A stretch of 64,000 nucleotides of DNA, taken from assembly GCF_030160235.1 (NCBI RefSeq), contig NZ_BSNY01000027.1, positions 225,384-289,383 of the forward strand. The letters run 5' to 3'. The translations under genes and the position numbers were made by a program. This DNA is from Mesorhizobium huakuii (GTDB taxonomy: Bacteria; Pseudomonadota; Alphaproteobacteria; Rhizobiales; Rhizobiaceae). The notes beneath the pieces are model-generated. The model saw nothing but the letters and a program-made list of their open reading frames with translations. It did no database searches and had not been told where the DNA came from. Positions 46,056-56,300 of this stretch are shown one piece after another. Within the stretch, counting starts at the first letter, position 1, and each line of letters opens with the position of its first letter.

Positions 46056-47969
46056 TTAGATAGCGACCTGCGTGCCGATTTCCACGACACGTCCGGTCGG
46101 GATCTGGAAATATTCGGTCGCGTCGGCCGCCGTGCGCGCCAAGCCGATGAACAACCGATCCTGCCACACCGGCATGCCTGAATTGGGCGAGGCCTTGAGC
46201 GAGCGCCGCGACAGGAAGAACGATGTCGTCATGATGTCGAACTTCCAGCCCTGCTTGCGGCAGATCGCCAGCGCGCGCGGAATGTTGGGCTGTTCCATGT
46301 AGCCGAAGGTCAGCGTCACCCGCATGAACAGCTCGTTGAGCGTCTCCATCTTGACCCGATCGCTGTCAGGCACAACCGGCTGCGGCGCCGTCACCACCGA
46401 AAGGATGACGTTCTGCTCATGCAGCACCTTGTAGTGCTTCAGGCTGTGCATCAGCGCGGTCGGCGCGCTGAGCGGATCGCTGGTCAGGAACACCGCGGTG
46501 CCGGACACCAGGTGCGGCTTCTTCTTCAGCAGATTGGCGGCAAGGAAATCGAGCGGGATCTCGTTGCGGCGGGTCTTGTCGAACAGATAGCGCGTGCCGC
46601 GTATCCAGGTCCACATGATCAGCCCCATCAGGCAGGCAACCGTGATCGATACCCAGCCGCCTTCGAATATCTTTACGATGTTTGCCAGGAAAAAGCCGCT
46701 GTCGATGATGCCGAACAGCAATGTCAGCGGCAGGGCGACCGCAAGCCTCCATTTCCACAGCTTGCGCATGACGACGAACAGCAGGATCGTCGTCATCAGC
46801 ATTTCGCCGGTCACCGAGATACCGTAGGCGGAAGCCAGCGAGCTCGAACTGCCGAAACCGACGACCAGCAGCATCACTCCCAAGGCGATGAGCAGATTGA
46901 TGCGGGGCATGTAGATCTGGCCGAGTTGCATTTCGGACGTATGCTGCACCTCTATGCGTGGCAGAAGGCTGAGCTGTACCGCCTGGCGGGTCAGCGAGAA
47001 GGCCCCGGAGATGACTGCCTGGCTAGCGATGACGGTTGCGGCCGTCGCCAGCCCCACCATCGGCATTAGCGCCCAGTCAGGCAGCATCTGGAAGAACGGA
47101 TTGGTCGGCCTCCCGCCATTGGCCAGCACAAAAGCACCTTGCCCGAAATAGTTGAGCAGCAGGCATGGGAAAACCACGGAGAACCACGCCAACACTATAG
47201 GCTTGCGGCCAAAATGGCCGAGATCGACATAAAGAGCCTCGGCCCCGGTCACCGCCAGGAACACCGCGCCGACAGTGACAAAGGCGGCGGTGGGTGTGCT
47301 GGCGAGATAGGCGACCGCGTAATAGGGATTGATGGCCAGCAGGATCGATGGATCGTCCATCAGGTGATAGAGCCCTGCTACGCCGATAGCCAGGAACCAT
47401 AGTGCGGTCACCGGCCCGAACACCGCCGCCACCTTTCCCGTGCCGAAGCGCTGCACCGAGAACAGGACGGCCAGGATGACCAGCGTGATCGGCACGACGT
47501 AGGCGTCCAGTGTCGGCGTCATCACCCTAAGGCCTTCGACCGCCGACAGCACGGAGATGGCCGGCGTTATGATCGAATCGCCGAAAAACAACGCCGCGCC
47601 GCATAGGCCGATCGCCAGAATGAGCCGCGCACCTTTGGGATAGGCGGTGCGCGCCAGGGACATCAGCGACAACGTACCGCCTTCGCCCTTGTTGTCGGCG
47701 CGAAGCACGAAAGCGACATATTTTATGGTCACGATGATCGTTAGCGCCCAGACGATCAGCGATAGCACACCAAGCACTTGAGCGCGGGTATCGATACCAG
47801 GAGAAGCGTGAAGCGCCTCACGGAAGGCGTAGATCGGACTGGTGCCGATATCGCCATAGACAACGCCTAGCGCACCCAGCATAAGAACCTTGGTGCTGTG
47901 CTGTTCGGCCCCGGAATGGCTCGATTGCTCGACGGTTTCGGCCTCGCTACCGCGACTGGCAAGGTCCAT
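46056..47969 (-). CDS. kup: Kup-type potassium transporter (copy 2)
   Basis: This is a second complete Kup potassium-proton symporter of 637 residues, starting at the ATG at 47969 ([16 protein letters not shown]) with GGGGAG upstream. It has the same family motifs as copy 1 ([57 protein letters not shown]). The membrane part differs at many positions from copy 1, whereas the C-terminal domain from about [15 protein letters not shown] to the end is nearly the same. The two genes are in tandem, separated by about 190 bases with separate promoter candidates, so they may be expressed under different conditions. Confidence 0.95.
   Translation of the reverse strand: MDLASRGSEAETVEQSSHSGAEQHSTKVLMLGALGVVYGDIGTSPIYAFREALHASPGIDTRAQVLGVLSLIVWALTIIVTIKYVAFVLRADNKGEGGTLSLMSLARTAYPKGARLILAIGLCGAALFFGDSIITPAISVLSAVEGLRVMTPTLDAYVVPITLVILAVLFSVQRFGTGKVAAVFGPVTALWFLAIGVAGLYHLMDDPSILLAINPYYAVAYLASTPTAAFVTVGAVFLAVTGAEALYVDLGHFGRKPIVLAWFSVVFPCLLLNYFGQGAFVLANGGRPTNPFFQMLPDWALMPMVGLATAATVIASQAVISGAFSLTRQAVQLSLLPRIEVQHTSEMQLGQIYMPRINLLIALGVMLLVVGFGSSSSLASAYGISVTGEMLMTTILLFVVMRKLWKWRLAVALPLTLLFGIIDSGFFLANIVKIFEGGWVSITVACLMGLIMWTWIRGTRYLFDKTRRNEIPLDFLAANLLKKKPHLVSGTAVFLTSDPLSAPTALMHSLKHYKVLHEQNVILSVVTAPQPVVPDSDRVKMETLNELFMRVTLTFGYMEQPNIPRALAICRKQGWKFDIMTTSFFLSRRSLKASPNSGMPVWQDRLFIGLARTAADATEYFQIPTGRVVEIGTQVAI
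46058..46600. repeat. Direct repeat: shared kup 3' segment, second copy
   Basis: This is the counterpart of 43951-44493 within kup copy 2. Offset between the copies is 2107 bases with the same orientation, so homologous recombination here would delete one gene or fuse the two. Confidence 0.85.
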
Positions 47970-47995
47970 AGACCACTCCCCGGCGAGCGCGCGGT

Positions 47996-48024
47996 GCTTC
48001 ACGCATGCTGCGATGCGATGTCAA
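47996..48024 (-). promoter_or_regulatory. Candidate kup copy 2 promoter
   Basis: On the minus strand TTGACA (48024-48019), a 17-base spacer and TGAAGC (48001-47996) precede the start by 27 bases. This mirrors the element before copy 1, and the leader between promoter and start is also alike in both. Confidence 0.55.
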
Positions 48025-48067
48025 TTGCACGCCATGGCTGCGATACCTGCAAGGCGAAACTCTACCC

Positions 48068-48808
48068 CTACCAACCGCAGGCTCTAAGAAACCGACCCAC
48101 CGTGCCGGCCATGCCATACTCCAACGCGTCGGCTGTCAACCCATGTCCGATTGACACTTCGGCCAACGCCGGAATGCGCCTGGCCAGGGCCGGCAGATTG
48201 GCCACCGTCAGATCGTGCCCGGCATTGACCTGGAGGCCTGCGGCAAATGCAGCGTCAGCGGTTTTTCCCAATCTTTCCAGCTCTTTGGCGGCCTTTTCGG
48301 AATCAGAATGATAGCTACCATAAGGGCCGGTATAGAGCTCGATCCGGTCGGCGCCGGTATCGCGGGCGGCCGTCATGCCGGCAGGATCGGCGTCGGAAAA
48401 CAGCGACACCCTGAAGCCCCCCTTCTTCAGGCGCCTGACGATCGGCGTCAGGAATGCCGCGTCAGCGATGAAGTTCCAGCCATGGTCGGAGGTTGCCTGC
48501 GCCGGATCGTCGGGAACCAGCGTCACTTGTTCGGGCTGATGTTTTTCCACAAGCGCCAGGAAATCCTCGCTCGGGTAGCCCTCGATGTTGAATTCCGCCT
48601 GCGGGAACTCATCGTCGATCAGCGCCCGGATCTCGGGCAGGTCGGAATGCCGTGTATGACGTTCGTCGGGACGCGGATGCACCGTCAGTCCATGCGCCCC
48701 GGCGGCAAGCGCAAGCCGGCCGATGCCGGTGACGCTGGGCCATGGCAGGTCGCGCCGGTTGCGCAGCATGGCGATGGCGTTGAGGTTGACGGAAAGCTTT
48801 GCTGGCAT
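48068..48808 (-). CDS. pdxJ: Pyridoxine 5'-phosphate synthase
   Basis: PdxJ condenses 1-deoxyxylulose 5-phosphate with 3-amino-2-oxopropyl phosphate to form pyridoxine 5'-phosphate in the DXP-dependent vitamin B6 route. The 246-residue product from the ATG at 48808 ([19 protein letters not shown]) shows [64 protein letters not shown] and [12 protein letters not shown], all family blocks including catalytic Glu and His residues. Upstream in-frame codons to 48856 are not conserved. It stands alone between kup and a divergent small gene. Confidence 0.96.
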   Translation of the reverse strand: MPAKLSVNLNAIAMLRNRRDLPWPSVTGIGRLALAAGAHGLTVHPRPDERHTRHSDLPEIRALIDDEFPQAEFNIEGYPSEDFLALVEKHQPEQVTLVPDDPAQATSDHGWNFIADAAFLTPIVRRLKKGGFRVSLFSDADPAGMTAARDTGADRIELYTGPYGSYHSDSEKAAKELERLGKTADAAFAAGLQVNAGHDLTVANLPALARRIPALAEVSIGHGLTADALEYGMAGTVGRFLRACGW

Positions 48809-48968
48809 GTCTGGCGTCCGTGGAATCAGGCGGTTAGCGGCGCGCCATGGCCACACGTTCAGCCGCGGCGCGCTCTAGATCGGGCATCTATAGCGCCTTT
48901 GACGGGAACAGATAGGGGTTTCCGGTGTTCCAGAAGACCAACGCTGTTCCGCCAAAGGAGGCCCACTC

Positions 48969-49388
48969 GTGAATTTCCTGCAATCCGTGCCGGCGATTCG
49001 TCGCATCGACACCGAGCGCGAAGACCTGTTCGCCATCGACGTGGTCGGTCATGTCTCGGCCGCCGATGCGGAAAACCTGTTCGGCCTGCTGGAGGCGGCC
49101 TACGCGCTGCATCAGCGAATCGACGTGGCCGTGCGCATCGTCGATCACGAGGGCGTCGACTGGACCGACATCTCCGAAGAAACCCTCAAGCAGGGTGCCA
49201 TCCATGCGCTGGAGCATATAGGCCGCTGCGCGGCGATCGGCACGCCGGACTGGACACCAAACGCGCGACACGCCTTGCCCGCGTCGTCGCCCATCGAATT
49301 CAGGCATTTCGAGGCCGAAGACGAAGAAGAGGCCTGGGAATGGCTCGGGGTCCGGCAGGTCGGCGTACGAGAAAAGCCGGCGTCGTAA
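48969..49388 (+). CDS. STAS/SEC14-like (SpoIIAA-like) protein
   Basis: This 139-residue protein resembles the SpoIIAA-like/STAS family (DUF3478), with alternating strands and helices (LFAIDVVGHVSAADAENLFGL and VAVRIVDHEGVDWTDIS), and IEFRHFEAEDEEEAWEWLG near the end. Such proteins bind small hydrophobic or nucleotide ligands, but no function is established. The GTG at 48969 follows an excellent ribosome-binding site AAAGGAGG (48955-48962) at six bases. It converges with the helicase gene, with only two bases between their ends. Confidence 0.8.
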   Translation: MNFLQSVPAIRRIDTEREDLFAIDVVGHVSAADAENLFGLLEAAYALHQRIDVAVRIVDHEGVDWTDISEETLKQGAIHALEHIGRCAAIGTPDWTPNARHALPASSPIEFRHFEAEDEEEAWEWLGVRQVGVREKPAS

Positions 49389-49390
49389 CT

Positions 49391-50518
49391 TTATCTGACG
49401 ATGGTCAATCGTTCGGCCGCGCGGGTAATCGCGGTGTATAGCCAGCGCTGGCGCGTTTCCTTGAAGGCCCAGCTTTCGTCGAACAGCACGATCTCGTTCC
49501 ACTGCGACCCCTGCGCCTTGTGCACGGTCAAGGCATAGCCGTAGTCGAAATCGTCAAACCGCTTCTTCTGCTGCCAAGGGATATCGGCGTCCGGATCCTC
49601 GAACGCCGCCTTGAGCAGCTTGATCTTGGCGACGCCGCGGTCGGGATCGTCCTCTTCCGGCGAGATCAGGAGGTTGATGCCCGGCTTCACCGTCTCGCGC
49701 GACGAGGTCATCACCTTCCACAACGAGCCGTTGAGCAGCCCCTTGGCGGGATCGTTGCGCAGGCACACCAGCTTGTCACCGGCCTGCGGATAGTCGGCGT
49801 TGAAGCCCTTGAGCTCGCGCAGGCGCTGATTGTAGCGGCGGCGGGTGCGATTTGTGCCGACCAGCACCTGGTCCGCCCTGAGCACCAGTTCCTGGGTGAC
49901 GTCTTCCTTGCCGATCACCTGCGCCGTGCCATAGTCGCCGCGCATGAATTCGCGGCCTTCGCGCACGTCGAGCGCCAGTCGCAGGATCGGATTGTCGCGC
50001 GCCTGCCGATGGATTTCAGTGAGCAGGAAATCCGGTTCGTGATCGGTGAAGAAGCCGCCGCCCGAGATCGGCGGCAGCTGGCCGGGATCGCCCAGCACCA
50101 GGATCGGCGTGCCGAAACTCATCAGGTCGCGGCCGAGTTGCTCGTCGACCATCGAACATTCGTCGATGACGACCAGTTTCGCGCGCGAGATCGGGCTCTG
50201 CCGGTTGAGCGAAAAGGTCGGCGACATCGAGGTCTTGCCGGTCACCTCGTCCTCGACCGATTCCTCGCCCTTGGGCCGGTAGATCAGCGAATGGATGGTG
50301 CGGGCATTGACCGCCCCCTTGGAGCGCAGCACCTGGGCCGCCTTGCCGGTGAAGGCGGCGAACTGCACCTGGCCATCGACATGTTCGGCGAAATAGCGCG
50401 CCAGCGTCGTCTTGCCGGTGCCGGCATAGCCGAACAGACGGAACAATTGCGGCTTGCCGGCCTGCAGCCAGCGGGCGACCGCTTGCAGCGCCTCGTCCTG
50501 TTGGGGAGAAAATTCCAT
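49391..50518 (-). CDS. RecD-like ATP-dependent DNA helicase (AAA family)
   Basis: This 375-residue superfamily-1 helicase has Walker A GYAGTGKTTLARYF, motif Ia AAFTGKAAQVLRSKG, motif II LVVIDECSMVD, motif III LVLGDPGQLPPI. Near the C-terminus are LTVHKAQGSQW and LYTAITRAAERLTIV (motifs V-VI). It resembles the ATPase part of RecD2 or Dda/phage-type helicases without the N-terminal domain of RecD. I use the ATG at 50518 (MEFSPQQDEALQAV); the open frame to 50608 starts with a non-family basic stretch. It probably has a role in DNA repair or replication. Confidence 0.9.
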   Translation of the reverse strand: MEFSPQQDEALQAVARWLQAGKPQLFRLFGYAGTGKTTLARYFAEHVDGQVQFAAFTGKAAQVLRSKGAVNARTIHSLIYRPKGEESVEDEVTGKTSMSPTFSLNRQSPISRAKLVVIDECSMVDEQLGRDLMSFGTPILVLGDPGQLPPISGGGFFTDHEPDFLLTEIHRQARDNPILRLALDVREGREFMRGDYGTAQVIGKEDVTQELVLRADQVLVGTNRTRRRYNQRLRELKGFNADYPQAGDKLVCLRNDPAKGLLNGSLWKVMTSSRETVKPGINLLISPEEDDPDRGVAKIKLLKAAFEDPDADIPWQQKKRFDDFDYGYALTVHKAQGSQWNEIVLFDESWAFKETRQRWLYTAITRAAERLTIVR

Positions 50519-50682
50519 CGGTGCGACAGACCGGATTCGCAAGCGAAAGACAAGACAGTCGCCTGTCGACTGCCGCCAGTGACGCACCGAGCGTCGCCGA
50601 CGGTTCATACTATCAGGCGCACACGAGAACGTAAAGAGAACAAACCTTGTCGCGTCTCCGTCGGATTCGAGCGACGCGGAAA

Positions 50683-51633
50683 TCAGGCAATCGCCATCGC
50701 GGCCGGCGGGTCGCGATCGTCGGGCGGCAGGGGGACAGAAGTGTATCTGGCATAGCTGACACTCAAGCGCGCCTGCCCTTTCGAATGCGAGCGGATCGCA
50801 TCCTCCAGCTTGAACATGTTCGCCAGCGGCATGGTCGCGTGAAGCACGACGGCCACTTCGCGGATTTCCTGATCCTGGATCTGGCCGCGACGGCTATGCA
50901 GTTCGCGGATGACGCTGCCGAGGCAGTCTTCCGGAGTCTCCACTTCGACCTTCATGATCGGCTCGAGCAGCTGCACGCCAAGCCGCGGAGCGGCTTCGCG
51001 AAAACAGGCGCGACTCGCGACCTCGAAAGCCAACGCCGTGGAATCGGCATCGTGCCAGGCGCCGTTCAGCAGAGTCGCCTTGACCCCGATCACCGGGAAG
51101 CCCGCGAACGGCCCCGCCGACAGGGCGCTGCGCAGCCCCGTTTCGACCCCGGCAACATACTCGTCGGGAACCGCACCGTCGACGATCCTGGACACAAACA
51201 CGAAGTCCGGCTTGTGCCCATTCGGTTCGAACGCGATCTTGACGCGGGCGAACTGTCCCTGGCCGGCGAATACCTTCTTGTGCGTATAGTCCTGTTCGCG
51301 GACATGGGTGATCGTCTCGCGATAGGCCACTTGTGGAGCGCCGACATTCACCTCGACGTTGAATTCGCCGCGGACGCGGTCAACGACGGTTTCGAGGTGA
51401 TGCTCGTCCCTGCCGGCGATGATCGTCTGGCCGGATTCCTGGTCCCGTATGACGCGGAAGTCGGGATCCTCTTCCGCCAGCTTAAGCAGGGCGACACGCA
51501 GCTTTTCTTCATCGGCCTTCGACTTCGCTTCGATCGCGATTTGCAGCAAAGGCCATGGCGCGGCGGAGATCATCATCGTGACATCGTCGCAGGTTGAACC
51601 GATGTCGGCAACGGTCCGGCGGTCACGGCCCAT
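50683..51633 (-). pseudogene. Remnant of an elongation factor G-type gene (C-terminal half only)
   Basis: From about 51576 to 50683 the minus strand encodes domains III-V of an EF-G-like protein: [74 protein letters not shown] and [17 protein letters not shown], ending [17 protein letters not shown]. The entire GTPase domain and domain II are missing. The place where they should be is occupied by the nitrile hydratase activator gene. The frame is open, with no internal stop, so a shortened protein could be made, but without a G domain it could not act as a translocase. A functional non-GTPase derivative is possible but unproven; I treat it as a pseudogene. Confidence 0.75.
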
Positions 51634-51667
51634 CCGCTTGAGCAAGCCGCGACTTGCGATCGGGCCG

Positions 51668-52018
51668 CTACGACCTGCGGCTGAACTGCGGATCATTCTC
51701 CAACAGGATCGGCTTACCATGTGGCGTCGCATGCGCGGCCCGCTCCCAGGCGGCGGCAAGCGCGTCGACATCGCTTTTCCCGGCGACACCCTTGGCCGCC
51801 AGCAACTTTTCCAGCGCCGCCAGCCAATGTTCGTAATAGTCATGGCCGTCGCTTGCAGCGCCCGGCTTCTTGACCTCGGCGGACAGGGCCTCCGCCCATT
51901 CGCTCCACGAAAACAAGCCCTTGTCGTGCAGTGCCACCGTCATGGCGAACGCTTCAGCCTGCCATGGTTCTGAAAACACTGGTTCGTCGAACGGCAAGGT
52001 GCCCTCATGCCGGCTCAA
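51668..52018 (-). CDS. Nitrile hydratase activator / accessory protein
   Basis: This 116-residue protein resembles the N-terminal half of nitrile hydratase beta subunits, as the known p14K/NhlE-type activators do, which deliver cobalt to the alpha subunit by self-subunit swapping. Features: [41 protein letters not shown] (about residues 8-48; typical), then [18 protein letters not shown]. It overlaps the beta-subunit gene by 14 bases and is third in the operon. It ends just before the EF-G remnant. Confidence 0.9.
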   Translation of the reverse strand: MSRHEGTLPFDEPVFSEPWQAEAFAMTVALHDKGLFSWSEWAEALSAEVKKPGAASDGHDYYEHWLAALEKLLAAKGVAGKSDVDALAAAWERAAHATPHGKPILLENDPQFSRRS

Positions 52019-52664
52019 GATAGCTCTCCCAGGCGTCTATCGAGACGACAAGCGTCGGATCCGCCCCCTCGCCCCAGATCTCCGTGCCGTCGAAAACCAC
52101 CGTATAGACCCATTGCGGGTTTTCGCCCTGGCCATGCGCGTTGCTGTCGGGAAAGACGAAGCCGTCGCGCACCGCCTCGATCTTGCCTCGCTTGCCACGC
52201 GCATAGCGCGGCAGCCTGGTGTGACCGGTCGGATTGAAATTCTTGGTCCGCACGGGATCGCCGGCCTTGAAGCGCGCCGGCTCCGCCATTGGCCGGTCGC
52301 AAGGGCCGCCCTTGGCCAGCACGGCAGGCACATTCTCCGCCTGCAGCACGCGTTTCGGGGTCGCCGCCGCATCGATCGCATCGCCCGCCCCGAGATCGCG
52401 CTCGCTGACGAAACCATGGCGCTTGAGCAAGGTTTCCAGCGCCTTGATCCAGATCTGATAATAGCTGGAGGAATAATAATCGGCCGGATGCAGCGATTCC
52501 CGCGCATGCCGGCTCTCGTCGATGTTCCACGCGCCCATGGCGCCGGCGCACAGCGTCACACCCAGCGCCCGCCTCTCCCAGTCGGCGTGGAAATAAGGCT
52601 CATCCTTTTCGGGCGCGACCGGCCCGAATCCCATCTGTCCACCGAGGTCCTGCGGCCCGTTCAT
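52005..52664 (-). CDS. nthB: Nitrile hydratase subunit beta
   Basis: Nitrile hydratase turns nitriles into amides. The beta subunit has no metal but shapes the active site. The 219-residue product begins [19 protein letters not shown], has [21 protein letters not shown] and [19 protein letters not shown], and a C-terminal SH3-like barrel ([35 protein letters not shown]). The ATG at 52664 overlaps the stop of the alpha-subunit gene by four bases. The longer open frame to 53066 is a shadow over the alpha gene. Confidence 0.95.
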   Translation of the reverse strand: MNGPQDLGGQMGFGPVAPEKDEPYFHADWERRALGVTLCAGAMGAWNIDESRHARESLHPADYYSSSYYQIWIKALETLLKRHGFVSERDLGAGDAIDAAATPKRVLQAENVPAVLAKGGPCDRPMAEPARFKAGDPVRTKNFNPTGHTRLPRYARGKRGKIEAVRDGFVFPDSNAHGQGENPQWVYTVVFDGTEIWGEGADPTLVVSIDAWESYLEPA

Positions 52665-53266
52665 GCCGGCTCCCTCGCCAGCGCGGTGCCGATCATGGCG
52701 TCGCGGCTCACCAGCTCGGCCAGTCGCTCCTCGCTCCAGCCTTCGGTGCCGGCCGGCCGTATCGGCACGACGAGATAGCGCAGTTCCGCCGTCGAATCCC
52801 AGACGCGTATCCTGGTGGCGGCCGGCAGCGTCAGCCCGAATTCCTCGAGCACGCCGCGCGGATCGATCACCGCGCGCGACCGGTAGGGCGGCGCCTTGTA
52901 CCAGACCGGCGGCAGGCCAAGCACCGACCATGGATAGCAGGAACACAGCGTGCAGACGACGAGGTTGTGCGTCTCCTCGGTGTTGAACACCGCCTGCATG
53001 TGCTCGCCCTGGCGCCCGGTATAGCTCAGCGATTCGATCGCCGCCGTCGCATCGCGCTTGAGCCAATCCGCAAAGGCAGGATCGCTCCAGGCCTTGGCCA
53101 CCACCCTGGCGCCGTTGCGCGGGCCGATCTTGGTCTCGTAAGTATCGACGATGACGTCGATCGCCGCCGGATCGATCAGCCCCTTGCGGGTCAGGATGGT
53201 CTCCAGTGCGCGCACGCGGGCGGCAAACGGATCGAGTTCGTTGTCGTGGTCGTGATCATGGGACAT
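52661..53266 (-). CDS. nthA: Nitrile hydratase subunit alpha, cobalt type
   Basis: The alpha subunit carries the metal centre in the claw motif [10 protein letters not shown] (Cys105, Cys108, Cys110). The threonine in CTLCSC is the signature of the cobalt (not iron) form, in which two cysteines become sulfinic and sulfenic acids. The 201-residue product is complete, with a His/Asp-rich N-terminus ([12 protein letters not shown]) that might bind metal. [17 protein letters not shown] and [15 protein letters not shown] are further family blocks. It is the first gene of the three-gene unit alpha-beta-activator. No amidase gene is seen nearby in this window. Confidence 0.95.
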   Translation of the reverse strand: MSHDHDHDNELDPFAARVRALETILTRKGLIDPAAIDVIVDTYETKIGPRNGARVVAKAWSDPAFADWLKRDATAAIESLSYTGRQGEHMQAVFNTEETHNLVVCTLCSCYPWSVLGLPPVWYKAPPYRSRAVIDPRGVLEEFGLTLPAATRIRVWDSTAELRYLVVPIRPAGTEGWSEERLAELVSRDAMIGTALAREPA

Positions 53267-53344
53267 GGCCGCAAATTACGGTTCCGATCCGCCGGCCGCA
53301 AGCATGACGGCTTGGGCCAGCGGAAATCAGCGCCCGCTGGCCGG

Positions 53345-56300
53345 CTATTCGGCGGCCGTCTTCTGCGGCTCCGCCGGGATGTCGTCGTTGATGCCGAACA
53401 GCGAGGGCTGTTCGGGATTCTCGACCGCAGGCAACTCGGCCTTGCGCTTTGGCATGAGCCCCACCAGCCAGCCCGAGAAATTCTCCATGTAGACGTAGAT
53501 CACCGGCGTCACGAACAGGGTCAGCGCCTGCGAGGCCAGCAGGCCGCCGACAACGGCGACGCCCAGCGGCTGGCGCAGTTCGGCGCTGGCGCCAGTGCCG
53601 AGCGCGATCGGGAACGTGCCCATCAGCGCCGCCAGCGTCGTCATCATGATCGGCCTGAAACGCATCAGGCAGGCCTTGTGGATGGAGTCCTTCGCCGACA
53701 TGCCGTCTCGTCGCAACTCGAGCGCGACGTCGACCATCATGATGCCGTTCTTCTTGACGATGCCGATCAGCATCAGAATGCCGATCACCGCGATCACAGA
53801 CAGATCCATGCCGGCGAAGCGCAAGGCAACGACCGCGCCCAGCACCGCCGACGGCAGGCCGGTGAGGATGGTGAGCGGGTGGATGAAGCTCTCATACAGA
53901 ATGCCGAGCACGATATAGATGGTCAGGATCGCGCCGCCGATGAGCAAGCCCTGATTTGCCAGCGAATCCTGGAAGGTCTTGGCGGTGCCGGCGAAGGACG
54001 TCGAGATCGCCGTTGGCATGCCGATCTGCTCCTTCAGCGCGCTGATGCGAGCCGTGCTGTCGCCAAGCGCCACGCCTTGCGGCAGATTGTAGGAGATGGT
54101 CACGGCCGGAAGCTGGCCGAGCTGGTTCACCGTCAGGGCGCCGGCCGTGCGATCGACCCGGGCGAAGGCGCCAAGCGGAACCAGGCTGCCGCTCGCCGTC
54201 CGCATCTGGATAGCGAGCATCCGCTCGGGCGACCACTCGATCTTGGGATCGAGCTCGGTGATGACCTCGTAGCTGTCGGCCGAGCCGAAGATGGTCGAAA
54301 CCTGGTCCGTACCGAACCCGCCATAGAGAGCGCTGCGCAGCGTGTCGGTATCGATGCCGAGCTGGGCAGCCTTGTCACGATCCACCACCAGCGATGCCTG
54401 CAGCGCATTGTTCTGCAGGTCGCTGGTGACGTCGGTGAAGGTCGTATGGTCGGCCGCCATCGCGTCATTCAGTTTCTGCGCCCAGATATCGGTCTGGACG
54501 GTGTCGAGGCCCTGAACCACCAACTGGTAGGCGCTGGCGGACGACCGCGAACCCAGCCTCAGGTTCTGCACCGGCTGCATGTAGGTTTCGATACCCGCCA
54601 CGCCAGCCAGTTGCTTGCGCAGGTCAGCCTGCACCTTCTCGATGTCGGGTCTCTGGCTCTTGTCCTTCAACTGCACATAGAGCTGGCCCTGGTTCAGTGC
54701 ATTGTTGCCGCTGCCTGCCGACCATGCCACATGCGAAACATAGGGCGAGTGGGAAAAGACGCTTGCCACCTGCCCTTGCAGCTTCGCCATGGCGTCGAAA
54801 GAAATGTCCTGGCGCGCGATGGTGGTCACCGATATCTGGCCGATATCCTCTTGCGGGAAGAAGCCCTTCGGCGAGATCTCGATCAGCCACACCGACGCTG
54901 CCGCGGTGCCGATGAAGACGAGGAACACCAGGAAGGTGTGCCGCAGGCAGAAGCTCAGGACCCGGTCGTAGCCGCGTGTGATGAGGTCCTGCTTGTGGCT
55001 AGGCGCGTGCGCTTCGCGATCGGCCTTGGTGACTGACAATAGCCGCGAGCACAGCATCGGCGTCAGCGTCAGCGACACGAACATCGATGCCAGGATGGCG
55101 ACCGTCACCACCACCGCGAACTCGTTGAAGATGCGCCCGATGACACCGCCCATCAGAAGCACGGGGATGAACACCGCCACCAGCGAGATCGAGATCGAGA
55201 TGATGGTGAAGCCGATTTCGCGTGCGCCCTTCACCGACGCGTCGAAGGCCGACAACCCATCCTCCTCCATGTGGCGGAATATATTCTCCAGCATGACGAT
55301 GGCGTCGTCGACGACGAGGCCCACCGCCAGCGTCAGGCCCATCAGCGATATGTTGTCGATGGAAAAGCCGAACAGGAACATCGCGGCGAGCGTCGCGATC
55401 AGCGAGATCGGCACCGCCACGGCCGGGATGATGGTCGCCGTCACCCGGCGCAGGAACACGAAGATGACCATGACCACGAGTGCGATGGTCAGCAGCAGCG
55501 TGAACTGGACGTCGTCGACCGCCTGGCGGATCGAGGTCGAACGGTCGTTGAGCAGCTTGATCTGGGCAGCGGCCGGCATCTGGTCCTGGAAGGACGGCAG
55601 CATCGCCTTGACCTTGTCGACGACGTCGACGGTGTTGGCGTCGGGCTGGCGCTGCACGGCCATGATGATGGCGCGCGTGCCGTCATACCAGCTCGCCGTC
55701 GTCGTGGTCTGCACCGAATCGACGACGCGGGTCACCTCGCCGAGCCGCACCGGATGGCCGTTCTTGGTGGCGATGATGAGGTTGGAGAAGCCGGCGGCGT
55801 CGGTCAGCTGGGTGTTGGCGGTGATGGTCAGCTGCTGCTTGTTGTTCTGCAGCACCCCGAGTGGCGTATTGCTGTTGGCCGATGCGACCGCCGCCTGCAA
55901 TTGATCGATCGAAATGCCGCGCGCGGCAAGCGCCGTCGGATCGATCTGGATGCGCACGGCATATTTCTGCTGGCCGAAGATCGAGACCTGCGCCACGCCG
56001 TCGATGGTCGACAGCGACGGCGAAATGACGTTCTCGGCAAAGGCATCGAGGTCGGTCAGCGGAACCGTATCGCTGACCAGCGACATCAAAAGGATCGGCG
56101 CATCGGCCGGATTGACCTTGCGATAGCTGGGTGGCGACGTCATCTGCGGCGGCAGCGATTTCTGCGTTCGCGCGATCGCGGCCTGCACGTCCGCGGCCGC
56201 GGCATCGATATCGCGGTTGAGTACGAACTGGATGGCGATCGAGGTCTGGCCGAGCGAGTTGGTGGTCGAGATCGAATCGATGCCGGCAATGGTCGCGAAC

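Noticed and set aside
52967-55036. Plus-strand open frame of 689 codons opposite the nitrile hydratase and RND genes
   Set aside because: It is rich in His, Arg, Gln and Asp with no domain; it spans two unrelated minus-strand genes, so it is a shadow.
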